Below are positions 16,996-25,519 of a stretch of DNA of 64,000 bases, in pieces (position 1 is the stretch's first letter; every line of letters begins with the position of its first letter). The stretch comes from JAFEBO01 sp044221315. Its GTDB lineage: Bacteria; Planctomycetota; Phycisphaerae; Phycisphaerales; UBA1924. The stretch is taken from the NCBI GenBank assembly GCA_044221315.1, contig JBGAPK010000008.1, positions 62,001-126,000 of the forward strand, in the 5' to 3' direction. The translations under genes and the position numbers were made by a program. Under the pieces are notes generated by a model. That model saw nothing but the letters and a program-made list of their open reading frames with translations. It made no database searches and was not told the origin of the DNA.

Positions 16996-17172
16996 CTTGG
17001 ATTGGCGATTCGGGCTTTACAAATCCACGAGACTCTCTTGTCGCTTCCGGCAAGCACACGAGCCCGGATTCGCTCGTGCGGAACGCACGGGGTGCGAATC
17101 GGGCGACCACCCCCGACGCCGGTCAGAATTGCGGCGGCAGGACACAACGACATCGCCTCCGGCATGCCGGAT

Positions 17173-17283
17173 GCGAACAAAGCCACAACTGTCGCGATCC
17201 CGTCGCTATTTGCGCGCAACGGGGACGCAAAGCCGCGGCCTCTGACCACCAGAAATGTGCCTCACAAACGGGGGTTCGGCCAA
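17173..17283 (+). ncRNA. Candidate cyclic di-GMP-I (GEMM-I) riboswitch
   Basis: The 13-mer GGGACGCAAAGCC at 17222-17234 matches the highly conserved core of GEMM-I riboswitches. It is preceded by a possible P1b stem (TCCCGT at about 17198-17203 with ACGGGGA at 17219-17225). Upstream, ACAAAGCCACAAC resembles the conserved ACGCAAAGGGCAAAC strand. Downstream, GCGGCCT and CGGGGGTTCGGCC resemble the expected GGCCU and GGGUUaCC elements. It lies 228 bases before the LuxR-type gene on the same strand. The 5' strand match is imperfect, so the call is tentative. Confidence 0.45.
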
Positions 17284-17510
17284 CCACCCTGCCGGAATAT
17301 GCCGCGAAAGTTGCGCAATCCGCAGTCAAGGCCCGGAAATAGGGAGAAAGCCTGCTTTTCAGGGTCCGGCGGGCCTCCGGCCTCCCCCGCCCCCGCCCGC
17401 CCGACCCTGCAAGCAACGTGACCGGGTGCAATTGGAAATAACTACTTCGTAACTGCGTGAACCGTTAGGATACTTGGCGAGCTAAACACGGGTGGGCATG
17501 GAGCAAGGGC

Positions 17511-18335
17511 GTGAATTACATCCAGTCGGACCCTGAACAGGTGGTCGAAGGCGTGGAGAGAATCGGGCGGCTACCAGCGGTGGCCACACACGATTGGTGC
17601 GACTTGGCCGCGAACGCGGTGGCGGATTCGCTCCTTGGCTCCAAGGGCTCCGGGGTCATCGCCGTCGGGATCGGCTCGGCGCAGGGCGAGAGCATCGACC
17701 GGCTCGAGAGCGTGGGGGTCTGCGGCGTGGGGGGCGCGACGAAGGACGCGGAGGATGTGAAGAAGCGTCTCGGGGCGATGGGCTTCTTTCAGCCCGGGAT
17801 AGACGCCCGAGCGCTGAAGGGCGAGGCCTCGGTGGTCATGGCGCCGGCGACTGAGCTGCAGGGCTCGGCCTCGTGGCGTTCGTCGCCGATCTGTCGCCTG
17901 CTTACCTCGCGCGGACTGTCGGCGTTTCTGATCGGCGCGGGCCTGATCGCCGACACCGACCCGACCCGGATGTTGTGGGTGCTGGGGGCTGTGGAAGAGA
18001 ACGGGGCGTACCTGGGGGACATGATGTTCGCCATGGTCATCCTGATGGCGCTGCTCCGCCGGGCGAGGCTTGCGCTCTCGGGGGTCGGCTCGGACATGTC
18101 GGAGTGGGTGAGCCCGCGCGAGCAGGAGATTCTCAAGGAGCTCGTGCTGGGCAAGAGCGTCCGCCAGATCGCGGAAGAAACCGGTCGCAGCCCGCACACC
18201 GTGCACGATCACGTCAAGAGCCTGCACCGCAAGCTCAATGCGACCAGCCGCGGCGAACTGATCGCGCGGGCGCTGGGCCACGTGAGCCAGGCGACCCGCG
18301 TCCGAGAGGCGAGCCGGAAACTCAAGCACTCCTGA
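17511..18335 (+). CDS. LuxR-family DNA-binding transcriptional regulator
   Basis: 274 residues from a GTG at 17511. A roughly 180-residue N-terminal region of unknown type precedes a LuxR/GerE helix-turn-helix at about 205-260 (VSPREQEILKELVLGKSVRQ, then GRSPHTVHDHVKSLHRKL). No receiver domain phosphorylation site is evident. The N-terminal part could bind a ligand or dimerise (GAF-like length). An ATG at 17498 is in another frame. A gap of more than 500 bases lies upstream and holds a candidate c-di-GMP-I riboswitch, which suggests second-messenger control of this gene. Its end nearly touches the end of a convergent lipoprotein gene. Confidence 0.8.
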   Translation: MNYIQSDPEQVVEGVERIGRLPAVATHDWCDLAANAVADSLLGSKGSGVIAVGIGSAQGESIDRLESVGVCGVGGATKDAEDVKKRLGAMGFFQPGIDARALKGEASVVMAPATELQGSASWRSSPICRLLTSRGLSAFLIGAGLIADTDPTRMLWVLGAVEENGAYLGDMMFAMVILMALLRRARLALSGVGSDMSEWVSPREQEILKELVLGKSVRQIAEETGRSPHTVHDHVKSLHRKLNATSRGELIARALGHVSQATRVREASRKLKHS

Positions 18336-18339
18336 CCGA

Positions 18340-19041
18340 TCAGGGGTCGGGGGCTTCCCGGGTAGCGGGCGGGTTCTCGCCGGCCGATGCTTCGGTCATC
18401 TTCTTTTCGTCGCTCAGCACCTTCGCCGTGCGCGATTTGATTTCCTTGGCGATTCGTGCCGCGAGCGGCGGGTCGTCGGAGATCGCCACTTCGAACCGCG
18501 ACGGGAAGCCCAGTAGCGTGTCCTCGGTATAGGTCGCCAGGAAGACGGATTTCGTGTTGGGGCGGCGCCCCGCCTGAACGACGCGCTCGACGATCACGAG
18601 CACGTGCGCGTTGGTGTTCATCGGGTGCTCGAGCAGATCATTCTCGGCGTCGCGGGCCTGATCGCGGTCGAGGTCGGTCTCGCGGACATCCGGGGAGGCG
18701 GCCGGCGAAAAAATGATCTGAACGCGGCGCTGCTGCTGGTGGATCGTGTCTTCCCAATCCTGCGCGGGCGTTGACTGCTCGGTATCCCACGGGGTGAAGT
18801 AGCCCGAACTCGGCTTGGCATGGGTTGTCAGCACGCCGGAGCGGACGTCCACGCGATCGAGAGTGAACCGGTACGAGTGCAGCACGTCGCGGGCGGCCGT
18901 GAATGCCGCGGCGTACTCCGACGCCGGAACGAATACGTCGGGGGAGTCGGAGGCACACCCGGCGAAAATGGCCGAGGGCACGATCGCCAGGAGCATCGCG
19001 GAGGCCGCGCGGGAGATTGGAACGTTTCGGAAACGCATCAT
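18340..19041 (-). CDS. Predicted lipoprotein
   Basis: 233 residues from the ATG at 19041; a GTG six bases upstream or the next ATG at 19038 are alternatives. The N-terminus is basic, then hydrophobic, with a good lipobox (IFAGC, cysteine near residue 29). The mature part has alternating beta/alpha segments (SGVLTTHAKPSSGYFTPW) and a charged C-terminus rich in Glu, Pro and Lys. No family is recognised. It is divergent from amtB, with about 150 bases between the starts, and convergent with the LuxR-type gene. Confidence 0.65.
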   Translation of the reverse strand: MMRFRNVPISRAASAMLLAIVPSAIFAGCASDSPDVFVPASEYAAAFTAARDVLHSYRFTLDRVDVRSGVLTTHAKPSSGYFTPWDTEQSTPAQDWEDTIHQQQRRVQIIFSPAASPDVRETDLDRDQARDAENDLLEHPMNTNAHVLVIVERVVQAGRRPNTKSVFLATYTEDTLLGFPSRFEVAISDDPPLAARIAKEIKSRTAKVLSDEKKMTEASAGENPPATREAPDP

Positions 19042-19087
19042 GTGCACTTGGAGATCAGAGTAGCAGACGCGAAGGGGGAAAAGTCAC

Positions 19088-19116
19088 TTGACGTTACGCC
19101 CAAAGGCTGTCACGAT
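19088..19116 (+). promoter_or_regulatory. Possible sigma-70 promoter for amtB-glnK
   Basis: TTGACG (19088-19093) is followed after 17 bases by CACGAT (19111-19116), in the 150-base gap before amtB. The -35 box is good and the -10 box is weak. No clear sigma-54 (GG-N10-GC with TGGCAC) site was seen, although nitrogen genes often use one. Confidence 0.3.
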
Positions 19117-19191
19117 CGGTCCGTCGGTGCGGAATTGTGGAGCGCGAAGCGCCGGGAATCGCGTGGTGGGGGCGCCGAATCGGGAGGTGCC

Positions 19192-20550
19192 ATGCTGGGA
19201 CTGTTCGTGGGAAACGTGTTGGGTGATTCAGTCTCCGGGATCTCCGGGTTGCTGGCAATGGCCGATCCGCCCGCGGCGGCTGCGCCCATTTCCGCCGCGT
19301 CCGTGATCGACTCGGGCAGCACCGCATGGATGCTCATGTCCTCCGCCATGGTGCTGCTCATGGTGCCGGGGCTGGCGCTTTTCTACGGCGGGATGGTCCG
19401 GCGGAAGAACGTGCTGACCACGATGCTGCACTCCTTCGTGGCGATGGCCGTGATCGGACTGCACTGGGTGGTCGTCGGATACTGCCTTGCCTTCGGCAAG
19501 TCGATCGACTTCGGCATCCCGTTCCTTTCCGGCATCGTCGGATGGAACTGGGATTACGTCGCCTTCAAGGGAATCAGCCAGACGGCGCTGTACGGCGACA
19601 AGCACGTGCCCGAACTGGTCTTCGCCATGTTCCAGGGCAAGTTCGCCATCATCACGCCGGCCCTGATCGCCGGTGCCGTCGCGGAGAGGATCAGTTTCAG
19701 GGCGTACATCTTCTTCATCCTCCTCTGGTCCACCTTCGTCTACTGCCCGCTGGCGCACATGGTCTGGGCGGAGGACGGATGGCTCTACAAGCTCGGCGTC
19801 CTTGACTACGCCGGTGGGACGGTCGTGCACATCTCCTCTGGCGTTTCGGCAATGGCGCTGGTCCTGCTCATCGGCAACCGACGTGATTACCCCGACGGGG
19901 CGATCATGCCCAACAGCCTCGTTCTCACGCTCACGGGGGCGGGGCTGCTCTGGTTCGGCTGGTTCGGTTTCAACGCCGGAAGCGCCGTGGCGGTCGAAAG
20001 CCCCGTTGCCGGCAGCAGCGCGGTGCTCGCGTTCACTACAACGCAGACGGCGGCTGCCGCGGCAGCCCTCGTCTGGATGCTTCTCGAATGGAACCACACC
20101 GGCAAGCCGACGAGCCTGGGCGTTGCCTCCGGCATCGTCGCGGGGCTGGTCGCGATCACGCCGGCCGCCGGGCACGTCACGCCGCTCTCGGCGATCGCTA
20201 TCGGCGCGGGTGGGTCGATCGTCTGCTACTTCGCCGTGCAGCTCAAGGCCCGGCACAAGAAGGACGACTCGCTCGACGCCTTCGGCGTTCACGGAGTCGG
20301 CGGCACGTGGGGAGCCCTCGCCACCGGCATCTTCTGCTTTATCCCGGTCGCCGGGCTAGTGAACGGCGGCGGATTCAAGCAGCTCGGGCTGCAGAGCATC
20401 GGAGTTGGGTTTACTGTCGTCTTCGCGTTCGTCCTGACGCTCCTCATCGGCACGATCGTGAACGCCCTCGTCGGCCTGCGCGTCACCGACGCCCAGGAAC
20501 GCGACGGCCTCGACATCACCATCCACGGCGAGCGGGGGTACCACCTGTGA
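19192..20550 (+). CDS. amtB: Ammonium transporter
   Basis: 452 residues from the ATG at 19192, with GGGAGG just upstream. It is an eleven- to twelve-helix Amt/Rh channel with an N-terminal signal-like helix. Typical family stretches are MVPGLALFYGGMVRRKNVL, the periplasmic HMVWAEDGWL, GTVVHISSGVSA and FGVHGVGGTWGALATGIF; the last contains one of the twin pore histidines. It conducts NH4+/NH3 across the cytoplasmic membrane. Its stop overlaps the GTG start of the PII gene by four bases, the usual amtB-glnK arrangement, so the channel is presumably gated by that PII protein under nitrogen excess. The C-terminal cytoplasmic tail (DAQERDGLDITIHGERGYHL) resembles the PII-binding tail. Confidence 0.93.
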   Translation: MLGLFVGNVLGDSVSGISGLLAMADPPAAAAPISAASVIDSGSTAWMLMSSAMVLLMVPGLALFYGGMVRRKNVLTTMLHSFVAMAVIGLHWVVVGYCLAFGKSIDFGIPFLSGIVGWNWDYVAFKGISQTALYGDKHVPELVFAMFQGKFAIITPALIAGAVAERISFRAYIFFILLWSTFVYCPLAHMVWAEDGWLYKLGVLDYAGGTVVHISSGVSAMALVLLIGNRRDYPDGAIMPNSLVLTLTGAGLLWFGWFGFNAGSAVAVESPVAGSSAVLAFTTTQTAAAAAALVWMLLEWNHTGKPTSLGVASGIVAGLVAITPAAGHVTPLSAIAIGAGGSIVCYFAVQLKARHKKDDSLDAFGVHGVGGTWGALATGIFCFIPVAGLVNGGGFKQLGLQSIGVGFTVVFAFVLTLLIGTIVNALVGLRVTDAQERDGLDITIHGERGYHL

Positions 20551-20906
20551 AACTCATCATCGCGATCATCAGGCCCGAGCGTCTCCAGGCCGTGCAGGAT
20601 GCGCTCCAGAAGACCCTCGACGAGGGCGACAACTACCGGCTCACCGTCGCGTCGGTCGACGGGCACGGGCGCGCCACCGGCGAGATCGAGTACTTCCGGG
20701 GCCAGCAGGTCCGCACCCGCATGGCCCAGAAGGCCCAGATCACCATCGGCGTCAACGACGCGTACGTGGAGAAGGCGATCGACGCGATTCTGAAAGCGGC
20801 CCGGGGCTCCGAAGGAGGCGAGATCGGCGACGGCAAGATCTTCGTCCTGCCGCTGGAGCAGTGCGTGCGGATCCGCACCGGCGAGCGCGGCGGGAGCGCG
20901 ATCTGA
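20547..20906 (+). CDS. glnK: PII nitrogen-regulatory protein lacking the T-loop uridylylation tyrosine
   Basis: 119 residues from a GTG that overlaps the amtB stop by four bases. The PII fold is clear: KLIIAIIRPERL at the start, GHGRATG before the T-loop, GDGKIFVLPLE and the C-terminal IRTGERGGSAI. Aligned with E. coli GlnB, the uridylylated Tyr51 is Val55 here and Tyr46 is Phe50, while the basic residue at the end of the T-loop (Lys62) is kept. Control by GlnD-type uridylylation is therefore unlikely, and ATP/ADP/2-oxoglutarate binding probably sets AmtB blocking directly. A three-residue longer segment follows helix 1. Confidence 0.9.
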   Translation: MKLIIAIIRPERLQAVQDALQKTLDEGDNYRLTVASVDGHGRATGEIEYFRGQQVRTRMAQKAQITIGVNDAYVEKAIDAILKAARGSEGGEIGDGKIFVLPLEQCVRIRTGERGGSAI

Positions 20907-20915
20907 CCGGGGCAT

Positions 20916-21545
20916 TTACCCGCCCGGATCCCCCGGATGGAACTGAATCACGATGGGCCTGATCGCAACGGCCTTCCACACGCTCCCGCGCTTTTCCCAA
21001 TCAACCGCCCACCACGAGACATGCGGGAAATTCCAGGCCTCGGGCGTCACCCGGACCCGGATCTGCGTGTGCATCCGCGTATCCGATTCCCGGACGGCCT
21101 GGAATTCCTGGAGCGCCCACTCCGTGACGCGATACGTCTGTCCGAGATCAGCCTCAACGGCGCACAATACGCCCTGCTTATCCAGGCCCGCCGGCGCGCG
21201 GAAATACTGAAGGCGGACGCGGTCGTCCAGCAGCCCGGCCAATTCCGAGGTCCGCGCCTTTGCCGTCGCCCCCACCAACTGGCGTGTCCGGGTCATCACT
21301 TCTTCCCGATCCGTCACGACGATGCGAGCGAGCAGCCACAATCCGCCGGCCAACGCGATTCCGGCCAGCAGGGCGCTTGCCGCCCGCCCTCCGCTCCCAT
21401 GCCGCTGCAGCCACCACGACGCGGCCAACCCCGCGAAGAGAACCAGCACCATCAGCAGCCACGGCTGCTCGAAAAGCAGTACGCCGGGGCCGATCGGCTC
21501 GTTCAGAGGAGCCGGCGGATCGGGGATCTGAAGGGCGTTGTTCAT
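20916..21545 (-). CDS. Hypothetical membrane protein with NTF2-like C-terminal region
   Basis: 209 residues from the ATG at 21545. Two membrane helices lie at about residues 26-45 and 55-76. A cytoplasmic or periplasmic domain of about 130 residues follows and resembles SnoaL/NTF2-like folds in size and strand pattern (VTEWALQEFQAVRESDTR, WWAVDWEKRGSVWKAVAI). The fold suggestion is from pattern only. The gene is convergent with glnK and divergent from the cyclodeaminase-family gene. Confidence 0.6.
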   Translation of the reverse strand: MNNALQIPDPPAPLNEPIGPGVLLFEQPWLLMVLVLFAGLAASWWLQRHGSGGRAASALLAGIALAGGLWLLARIVVTDREEVMTRTRQLVGATAKARTSELAGLLDDRVRLQYFRAPAGLDKQGVLCAVEADLGQTYRVTEWALQEFQAVRESDTRMHTQIRVRVTPEAWNFPHVSWWAVDWEKRGSVWKAVAIRPIVIQFHPGDPGG

Positions 21546-21616
21546 GCGTGCTTGCCGGGCTTTCCTTGGGTCCGCCGGTCCGGCCAGTTGCCGGGTGAAG
21601 GGGCGTACGCTCCGGC

Positions 21617-22222
21617 ATGTCATCCTTTGCCGACATGCGCTTCGCGGACTTCCTTGGTGCGGTTGCCGCCAAATCGCCATCGCCCGGAGGCGGCGCGGTC
21701 GCTTCGGCCTGCGGCACGCTCGCCGCGGCACTTGCCCAGATGGTCGTGAACTACTCGATCGGAAAGAAAAACCTCGCGGAACAGCAGGAAGAACTGACCC
21801 ACGCCGCAACCAAGCTCGAACGCGCCCGGGCCGTTCTCCTCGAACTGGCGCAGGAAGACGCCGAGGCCTACGCGCTCCTCAACGAACTCCAGAAACTCCC
21901 CGACACCGACGCGCGAAAGAAGGAACTTCCGGGCGCGACCCGCCTCGCTCTGCAGGTCCCCCAGAGCGTCGCCGCCGCCGCGATCGACCTGCTCCGGCTC
22001 TTCGAGCAACTCGCCCCGATCACCAACAAGCACCTGCGGAGCGACCTGGCCATCGCCGCCGTTCTCGCCGAGGCGACCGTCCGATGCGCCAACTGGAACG
22101 TCCTGATCAACGCCGCGGCGTTCCCGCCTCCGGAACGGGCCGGCGTGGAGGAAGAGTGCCGGCGCACACGCGTTGAAGCGACCGAACGCGCCGCCCGCGT
22201 CGAACGTGCCTGCGCCGTCTAG
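21617..22222 (+). CDS. Formimidoyltransferase-cyclodeaminase-family protein (FTCD C-terminal type)
   Basis: 201 residues. The stand-alone helical cyclodeaminase/cyclohydrolase domain is shown by SPSPGGGAVASACGTLAAAL near the N-terminus. It continues with helices such as AEQQEELTHAATKLERAR and a conserved C-terminal NWNVLINAA segment. Relatives convert 5-formimino-THF or 5,10-methenyl-THF in one-carbon metabolism (FchA and the FTCD C-terminal domain). No partner formimidoyltransferase or glycine/serine gene is adjacent, so the exact reaction is open. A strong terminator follows. Confidence 0.8.
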   Translation: MSSFADMRFADFLGAVAAKSPSPGGGAVASACGTLAAALAQMVVNYSIGKKNLAEQQEELTHAATKLERARAVLLELAQEDAEAYALLNELQKLPDTDARKKELPGATRLALQVPQSVAAAAIDLLRLFEQLAPITNKHLRSDLAIAAVLAEATVRCANWNVLINAAAFPPPERAGVEEECRRTRVEATERAARVERACAV

Positions 22223-22228
22223 AAACAA

Positions 22229-22252
22229 CAACCCCCGCAGGAGCGGGGGTTG
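22229..22252. terminator. Bidirectional intrinsic-type hairpin
   Basis: CAACCCCCGC (22229-22238) and GCGGGGGTTG (22243-22252) form a perfect 10-bp stem with an AGGA loop. A short T-rich stretch follows on the plus strand and an A/T-containing stretch on the other. It lies between the convergent cyclodeaminase-family and histone-like genes. Confidence 0.8.
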
Positions 22253-22282
22253 AGGTTTGTCTGAACCTGTCTGCTTCGAGAC

Positions 22283-22600
22283 TCAGGCTGCGCGCCGGTA
22301 GCTGCGGCGGGCCGACGAGAACTTGTACGAAAAATTCTTGCGGCTAGACGGGCGGTTGCTCCAGCGCTTGCTGGTGCGACGGGCCGACTTCTTGGCGCTG
22401 CTCTTGCGGCTGCTGCGCTTCGAGTTCTTGGCGAACTTGCTGAACGAATAGTTGAACCAGCTCGACGTGCGACGGGCCTTGCGGGTCGTCGTGCGACGGG
22501 CGGTCGTGCGCTTGGCGGTGCGGCGGACGATGCGCTTGGTCGTGCGGCGGGCCGTTCGTTTGGTCGTGCGACGGGTACGGGAATTCTTGCGAGTCGCCAT
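22283..22600 (-). CDS. Histone H1-like Lys/Arg-rich DNA-binding protein
   Basis: 105 residues from the ATG at 22600. I count 41 Lys/Arg and no Asp or Glu. The first 45 residues are degenerate repeats of TTKRTARR-type blocks, and the rest alternates Ser/Lys/Arg with scattered aromatics (SSWFNYSFSKF). This resembles bacterial H1-like proteins (Hc1/BpH1 type) and the C-tails of nucleoid proteins. It probably compacts or coats DNA or RNA. The gene is divergent from the DAHP synthase gene across about 250 bases. The repeated codons make it prone to length change. Confidence 0.75.
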   Translation of the reverse strand: MATRKNSRTRRTTKRTARRTTKRIVRRTAKRTTARRTTTRKARRTSSWFNYSFSKFAKNSKRSSRKSSAKKSARRTSKRWSNRPSSRKNFSYKFSSARRSYRRAA

Positions 22601-22850
22601 GTCTTCGGTCTCCGTGATGCTCCACAAGCGGAGCGGGAGGCCGGGGGGCGCCTCCGAATGTCGCGAGGGGCCGGCCCTGCGCCGGCGTCCTGATAATCGC
22701 GAACAAATTGGGCGATCGGCCTGAAGAAACCGGCACTTTCGCCTTTGGACAAATTTGTGCGAAAAATCCCGGCCGCACGCATCCCCCACGCCCCCATCCG
22801 ACCGACTCCATACCCACGCCCCTTCGGGCGGCTCACCTACTTTCAACGCC

Positions 22851-24242
22851 GTGACCGCAAACCCAACATCCCCCGCCTGGTCGCCCGAAACCTGGCGTTC
22901 GGCGCCCAACCCCCACGCCGTCCGCTACGACGACGCCGGCGCGCTGGCCGCCGCCGAGACGCAGCTCCGCGACCTGCCCCCGCTGGTGACGAGCTGGGAG
23001 ATCGAGCGCCTGCGGTCATTCCTCGCAGAGGCGCAGGAGGGCAAGCGCTTCGTGCTTCAGGGTGGCGACTGCGCCGAGACCCTGGCCGACTGCAGGGCCA
23101 GCACGATCACCAACAAGCTCAAGATACTCCTCCAAATGTCGCTGGTGCTGGCGCACGGGCTCAAGAAGCCGGTGGTACGCGTCGGCCGTTTCGCAGGGCA
23201 GTACGCCAAGCCCCGCAGCAGCCCGACCGAGACGCGCGAGATCGGCGGCAAGCCCGTCACGCTGCCGAGCTACTTCGGTGATCTTTTCAATCACGCCGAA
23301 TTCACGCCCGAGGCCCGAAAGCCCGACCCTCATCTGATGGTCCGCAGTTACAAGCACGCGGCACTCACGCTCAACTTCATCCGCGCCCTGGTTGATGGCG
23401 GCTTCGCCGACCTGCACCATCCGGAATATTGGGACCTTTCGTTCTTCCACCACGCCAGCCTTTCCGAGCAGGTCCGCGCCGAATACCGGCGCATGACCGA
23501 CAACCTCGCCGACGGCCTGCGCTTCATGGAAGCCCTCGGCGAAAAAGCCGTGGATGACCTCACCCGCGTCGAGTTCTTTACCAGCCACGAAGGGCTCTGC
23601 CTTGAGTACGAGAGCGCCCAGACCCGCACCGTACCCCGGCGCGAAGGGCACTACAACCTCGCCACGCATTTCCCCTGGATCGGCGAGCGGACACGATCGC
23701 TCACCGGCGCACATGTCGAACTGTTCCGCGGCATCCGCAACCCCGTGGGCGTCAAGATCGGCCCCAAGGCCGCGCCATCCGATGTTGTCGCTCTGTGCGA
23801 AAAACTGAACCCTTCGGACGAGCCCGGACGGCTCGCCCTCATCTGCCGCATGGGCGCGCCAAACGTGACCAAAGCCCTGCCCCCGATCATCGAGGCCGTT
23901 CAGAAGGCCCGCCGACGCATCCTCTGGATGTGCGATCCCATGCACGGAAACCCGGTCACAACCTCCAGTGGCATAAAAACCCGCTCGTTCGACGCTATCT
24001 GCTCCGAACTCGATCAGACTTGCGCCGTCCACGCCAACCTCGGCACCATCCTCGGCGGCGTGCACTTTGAACTGACCGGCGAGGACGTCACCGAGTGCAT
24101 CGGGGGCGGCTCGGGCGTCACCGAGGCCGACCTGACGAACAACTACGCCAGCCCGTGCGACCCCCGCCTGAACTACCAGCAGGCCCTGGAAATGGCCTTC
24201 CTCCTCTCCCGGCGGCTCGAAAAGCGCCCGCAGAGGAAGTAG
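22851..24242 (+). CDS. aroF: Class II 3-deoxy-7-phosphoheptulonate (DAHP) synthase
   Basis: 463 residues from a GTG at 22851, which fits the usual length of class II (plant/AroAII-type) enzymes; the frame is open another 96 bases without a family match. Conserved blocks include VLQGGDCAETLADC, VVRVGRFAGQYAKPRS, EFFTSHEGLCLEYE, GPKAAPSDVV, RILWMCDPMHGNP and GGSGVTEADL. It condenses phosphoenolpyruvate with erythrose 4-phosphate, the entry to the shikimate pathway, with a bound metal ion. Chorismate synthase, the last shared step, lies 10 kb away. It is monocistronic here, and no leader peptide was found. Confidence 0.92.
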   Translation: MTANPTSPAWSPETWRSAPNPHAVRYDDAGALAAAETQLRDLPPLVTSWEIERLRSFLAEAQEGKRFVLQGGDCAETLADCRASTITNKLKILLQMSLVLAHGLKKPVVRVGRFAGQYAKPRSSPTETREIGGKPVTLPSYFGDLFNHAEFTPEARKPDPHLMVRSYKHAALTLNFIRALVDGGFADLHHPEYWDLSFFHHASLSEQVRAEYRRMTDNLADGLRFMEALGEKAVDDLTRVEFFTSHEGLCLEYESAQTRTVPRREGHYNLATHFPWIGERTRSLTGAHVELFRGIRNPVGVKIGPKAAPSDVVALCEKLNPSDEPGRLALICRMGAPNVTKALPPIIEAVQKARRRILWMCDPMHGNPVTTSSGIKTRSFDAICSELDQTCAVHANLGTILGGVHFELTGEDVTECIGGGSGVTEADLTNNYASPCDPRLNYQQALEMAFLLSRRLEKRPQRK

Positions 24243-24295
24243 CCGGACTCAAAAGTCCGCCAAAGTCGCCCCCCGCGTCGTCCGATACGCAAGGC

Positions 24296-24619
24296 ATGCA
24301 CGGCGCGGACCAACTCGACCCTCCCGGCCCTTTCCGTTTTGAACGAAGGCGTTCCGAGCGGTACGAGGCGACGGGCTCCGCCGTCGCGGTCTTTGGGCGC
24401 CCGGGGCGGCCACCGCTTCTGACCAGCGTCCGCATCACCGACAGCAGTTCGTCGGGCCTTGGCATCTACAGCGATGCCGAGATCAGGCCGGGCACGACTT
24501 TCGCGCTCTACCCCGATGACGCGCTCAGCCCGCGCCGATTCGGCCGGGTCATCCGGTGCGAGAAACGTGGCAAGAGCTACCGCCTCGGTCTTCAGTTCCA
24601 GCAGGCCGTCGCGGCCTGA
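24296..24619 (+). CDS. PilZ-domain protein
   Basis: 107 residues from the ATG at 24296. A single PilZ-like domain begins with RRRSERYEATGSAVAV, which fits the RxxxR arm that contacts c-di-GMP, and ITDSSSSGLGI fits the (D/N)xSxxG motif. It is probably a small c-di-GMP-responsive effector. It ends just before a convergent glycosyltransferase gene. A candidate c-di-GMP-I riboswitch lies 7 kb upstream, so this stretch of the genome may carry two c-di-GMP inputs. Confidence 0.7.
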   Translation: MHGADQLDPPGPFRFERRRSERYEATGSAVAVFGRPGRPPLLTSVRITDSSSSGLGIYSDAEIRPGTTFALYPDDALSPRRFGRVIRCEKRGKSYRLGLQFQQAVAA

Positions 24620-24632
24620 TCCGATTTCTTCC

Positions 24633-25445
24633 TCACGCCCGTGTCCGGGTCGCATCCGGAATGTCGGCGTGTTCTTCGCGCTCGCGCATCGTGAGTTCGG
24701 CGAGCACGATGTGTTTCATGAGCGTGCCGGCCGCGGTCGAGGCCGCCGCGAGAATTCCACGCCAGCCGTCCCGCCACGCGCTTTTGATGACGACCTGCTT
24801 GAGGAACGCCAGCGGCGCGGTCGTGCACACCTGCACCGCACCGCTCCGCTCGCCGCGATCAAAGAGCGCCACGCCCGCGACCCGCGCGTAGGTCGCCTGC
24901 CGTTCCAGGTGCTGTGCGAAACTCACGAACGAATCGTGCCGCAGCGTGCCCGGAAGATCACGCTGCTGAGCGCCGCTGATGAGTTCCAGCTTGGCGTGCG
25001 GCTCGAGGCCGCCCCAGACCGCACTGCCGCGACGGACCAGCCGGAGGCGCCATTCCGGCTGCCAGCAATGCTCCAGGTAACGCCCCGCAAAGAACAGCTT
25101 GCGGTTGACGCGGTAGCCGCCGATCGCCGGATCGTCCCGCCCGACAGCATCGACGATCGAGCGCACAAGGTCGGCTTCCGGCGGCTCGTCGCTGTCCAGG
25201 CAGAGAATCCACGGGCGTTCGCAGAGTTCCATCCCCTGCTGTTTGGTCCGGGCGAAGCCTTGCCACGGAGCCTTCACCACCCGCGCACCGAACGACTCGA
25301 GCAATTCCACCGTGCCGTCCGTCGAGCCCGTGTCCACCACGACCAGTTCGCCGCCGTCGGCAACGATCGGGCGCACCGCCTCCAGCACGCGCGGCAGCGT
25401 GGCTTTGCTGTTCTTGCAGACTATGGAAACCGAGATTGGGGGCAT
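24633..25445 (-). CDS. Family 2 glycosyltransferase
   Basis: 270 residues from the ATG at 25445. It has a GT-A fold N-terminus: ISVSIVCKNSKATLPRVLEA, then LVVVDTGSTDGTVELL, and the metal motif CLDSDEPPE (DxD). A C-terminal part contains a short amphipathic/hydrophobic segment (WRGILAAASTAAGTL). This arrangement matches WaaE/KdtX-like LPS core glucosyltransferases. The adjacent divergent gene is a lipopolysaccharide-kinase-like protein, so a role in outer-membrane glycan assembly is plausible. Confidence 0.8.
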   Translation of the reverse strand: MPPISVSIVCKNSKATLPRVLEAVRPIVADGGELVVVDTGSTDGTVELLESFGARVVKAPWQGFARTKQQGMELCERPWILCLDSDEPPEADLVRSIVDAVGRDDPAIGGYRVNRKLFFAGRYLEHCWQPEWRLRLVRRGSAVWGGLEPHAKLELISGAQQRDLPGTLRHDSFVSFAQHLERQATYARVAGVALFDRGERSGAVQVCTTAPLAFLKQVVIKSAWRDGWRGILAAASTAAGTLMKHIVLAELTMREREEHADIPDATRTRA

Positions 25446-25519
25446 GGCTATTCGTTGGCTGGCCGGCTCGAACACACCCCCGGGGGGCATGAGTCTACGA
25501 GGGCAGCTAGGCTGAGCGT

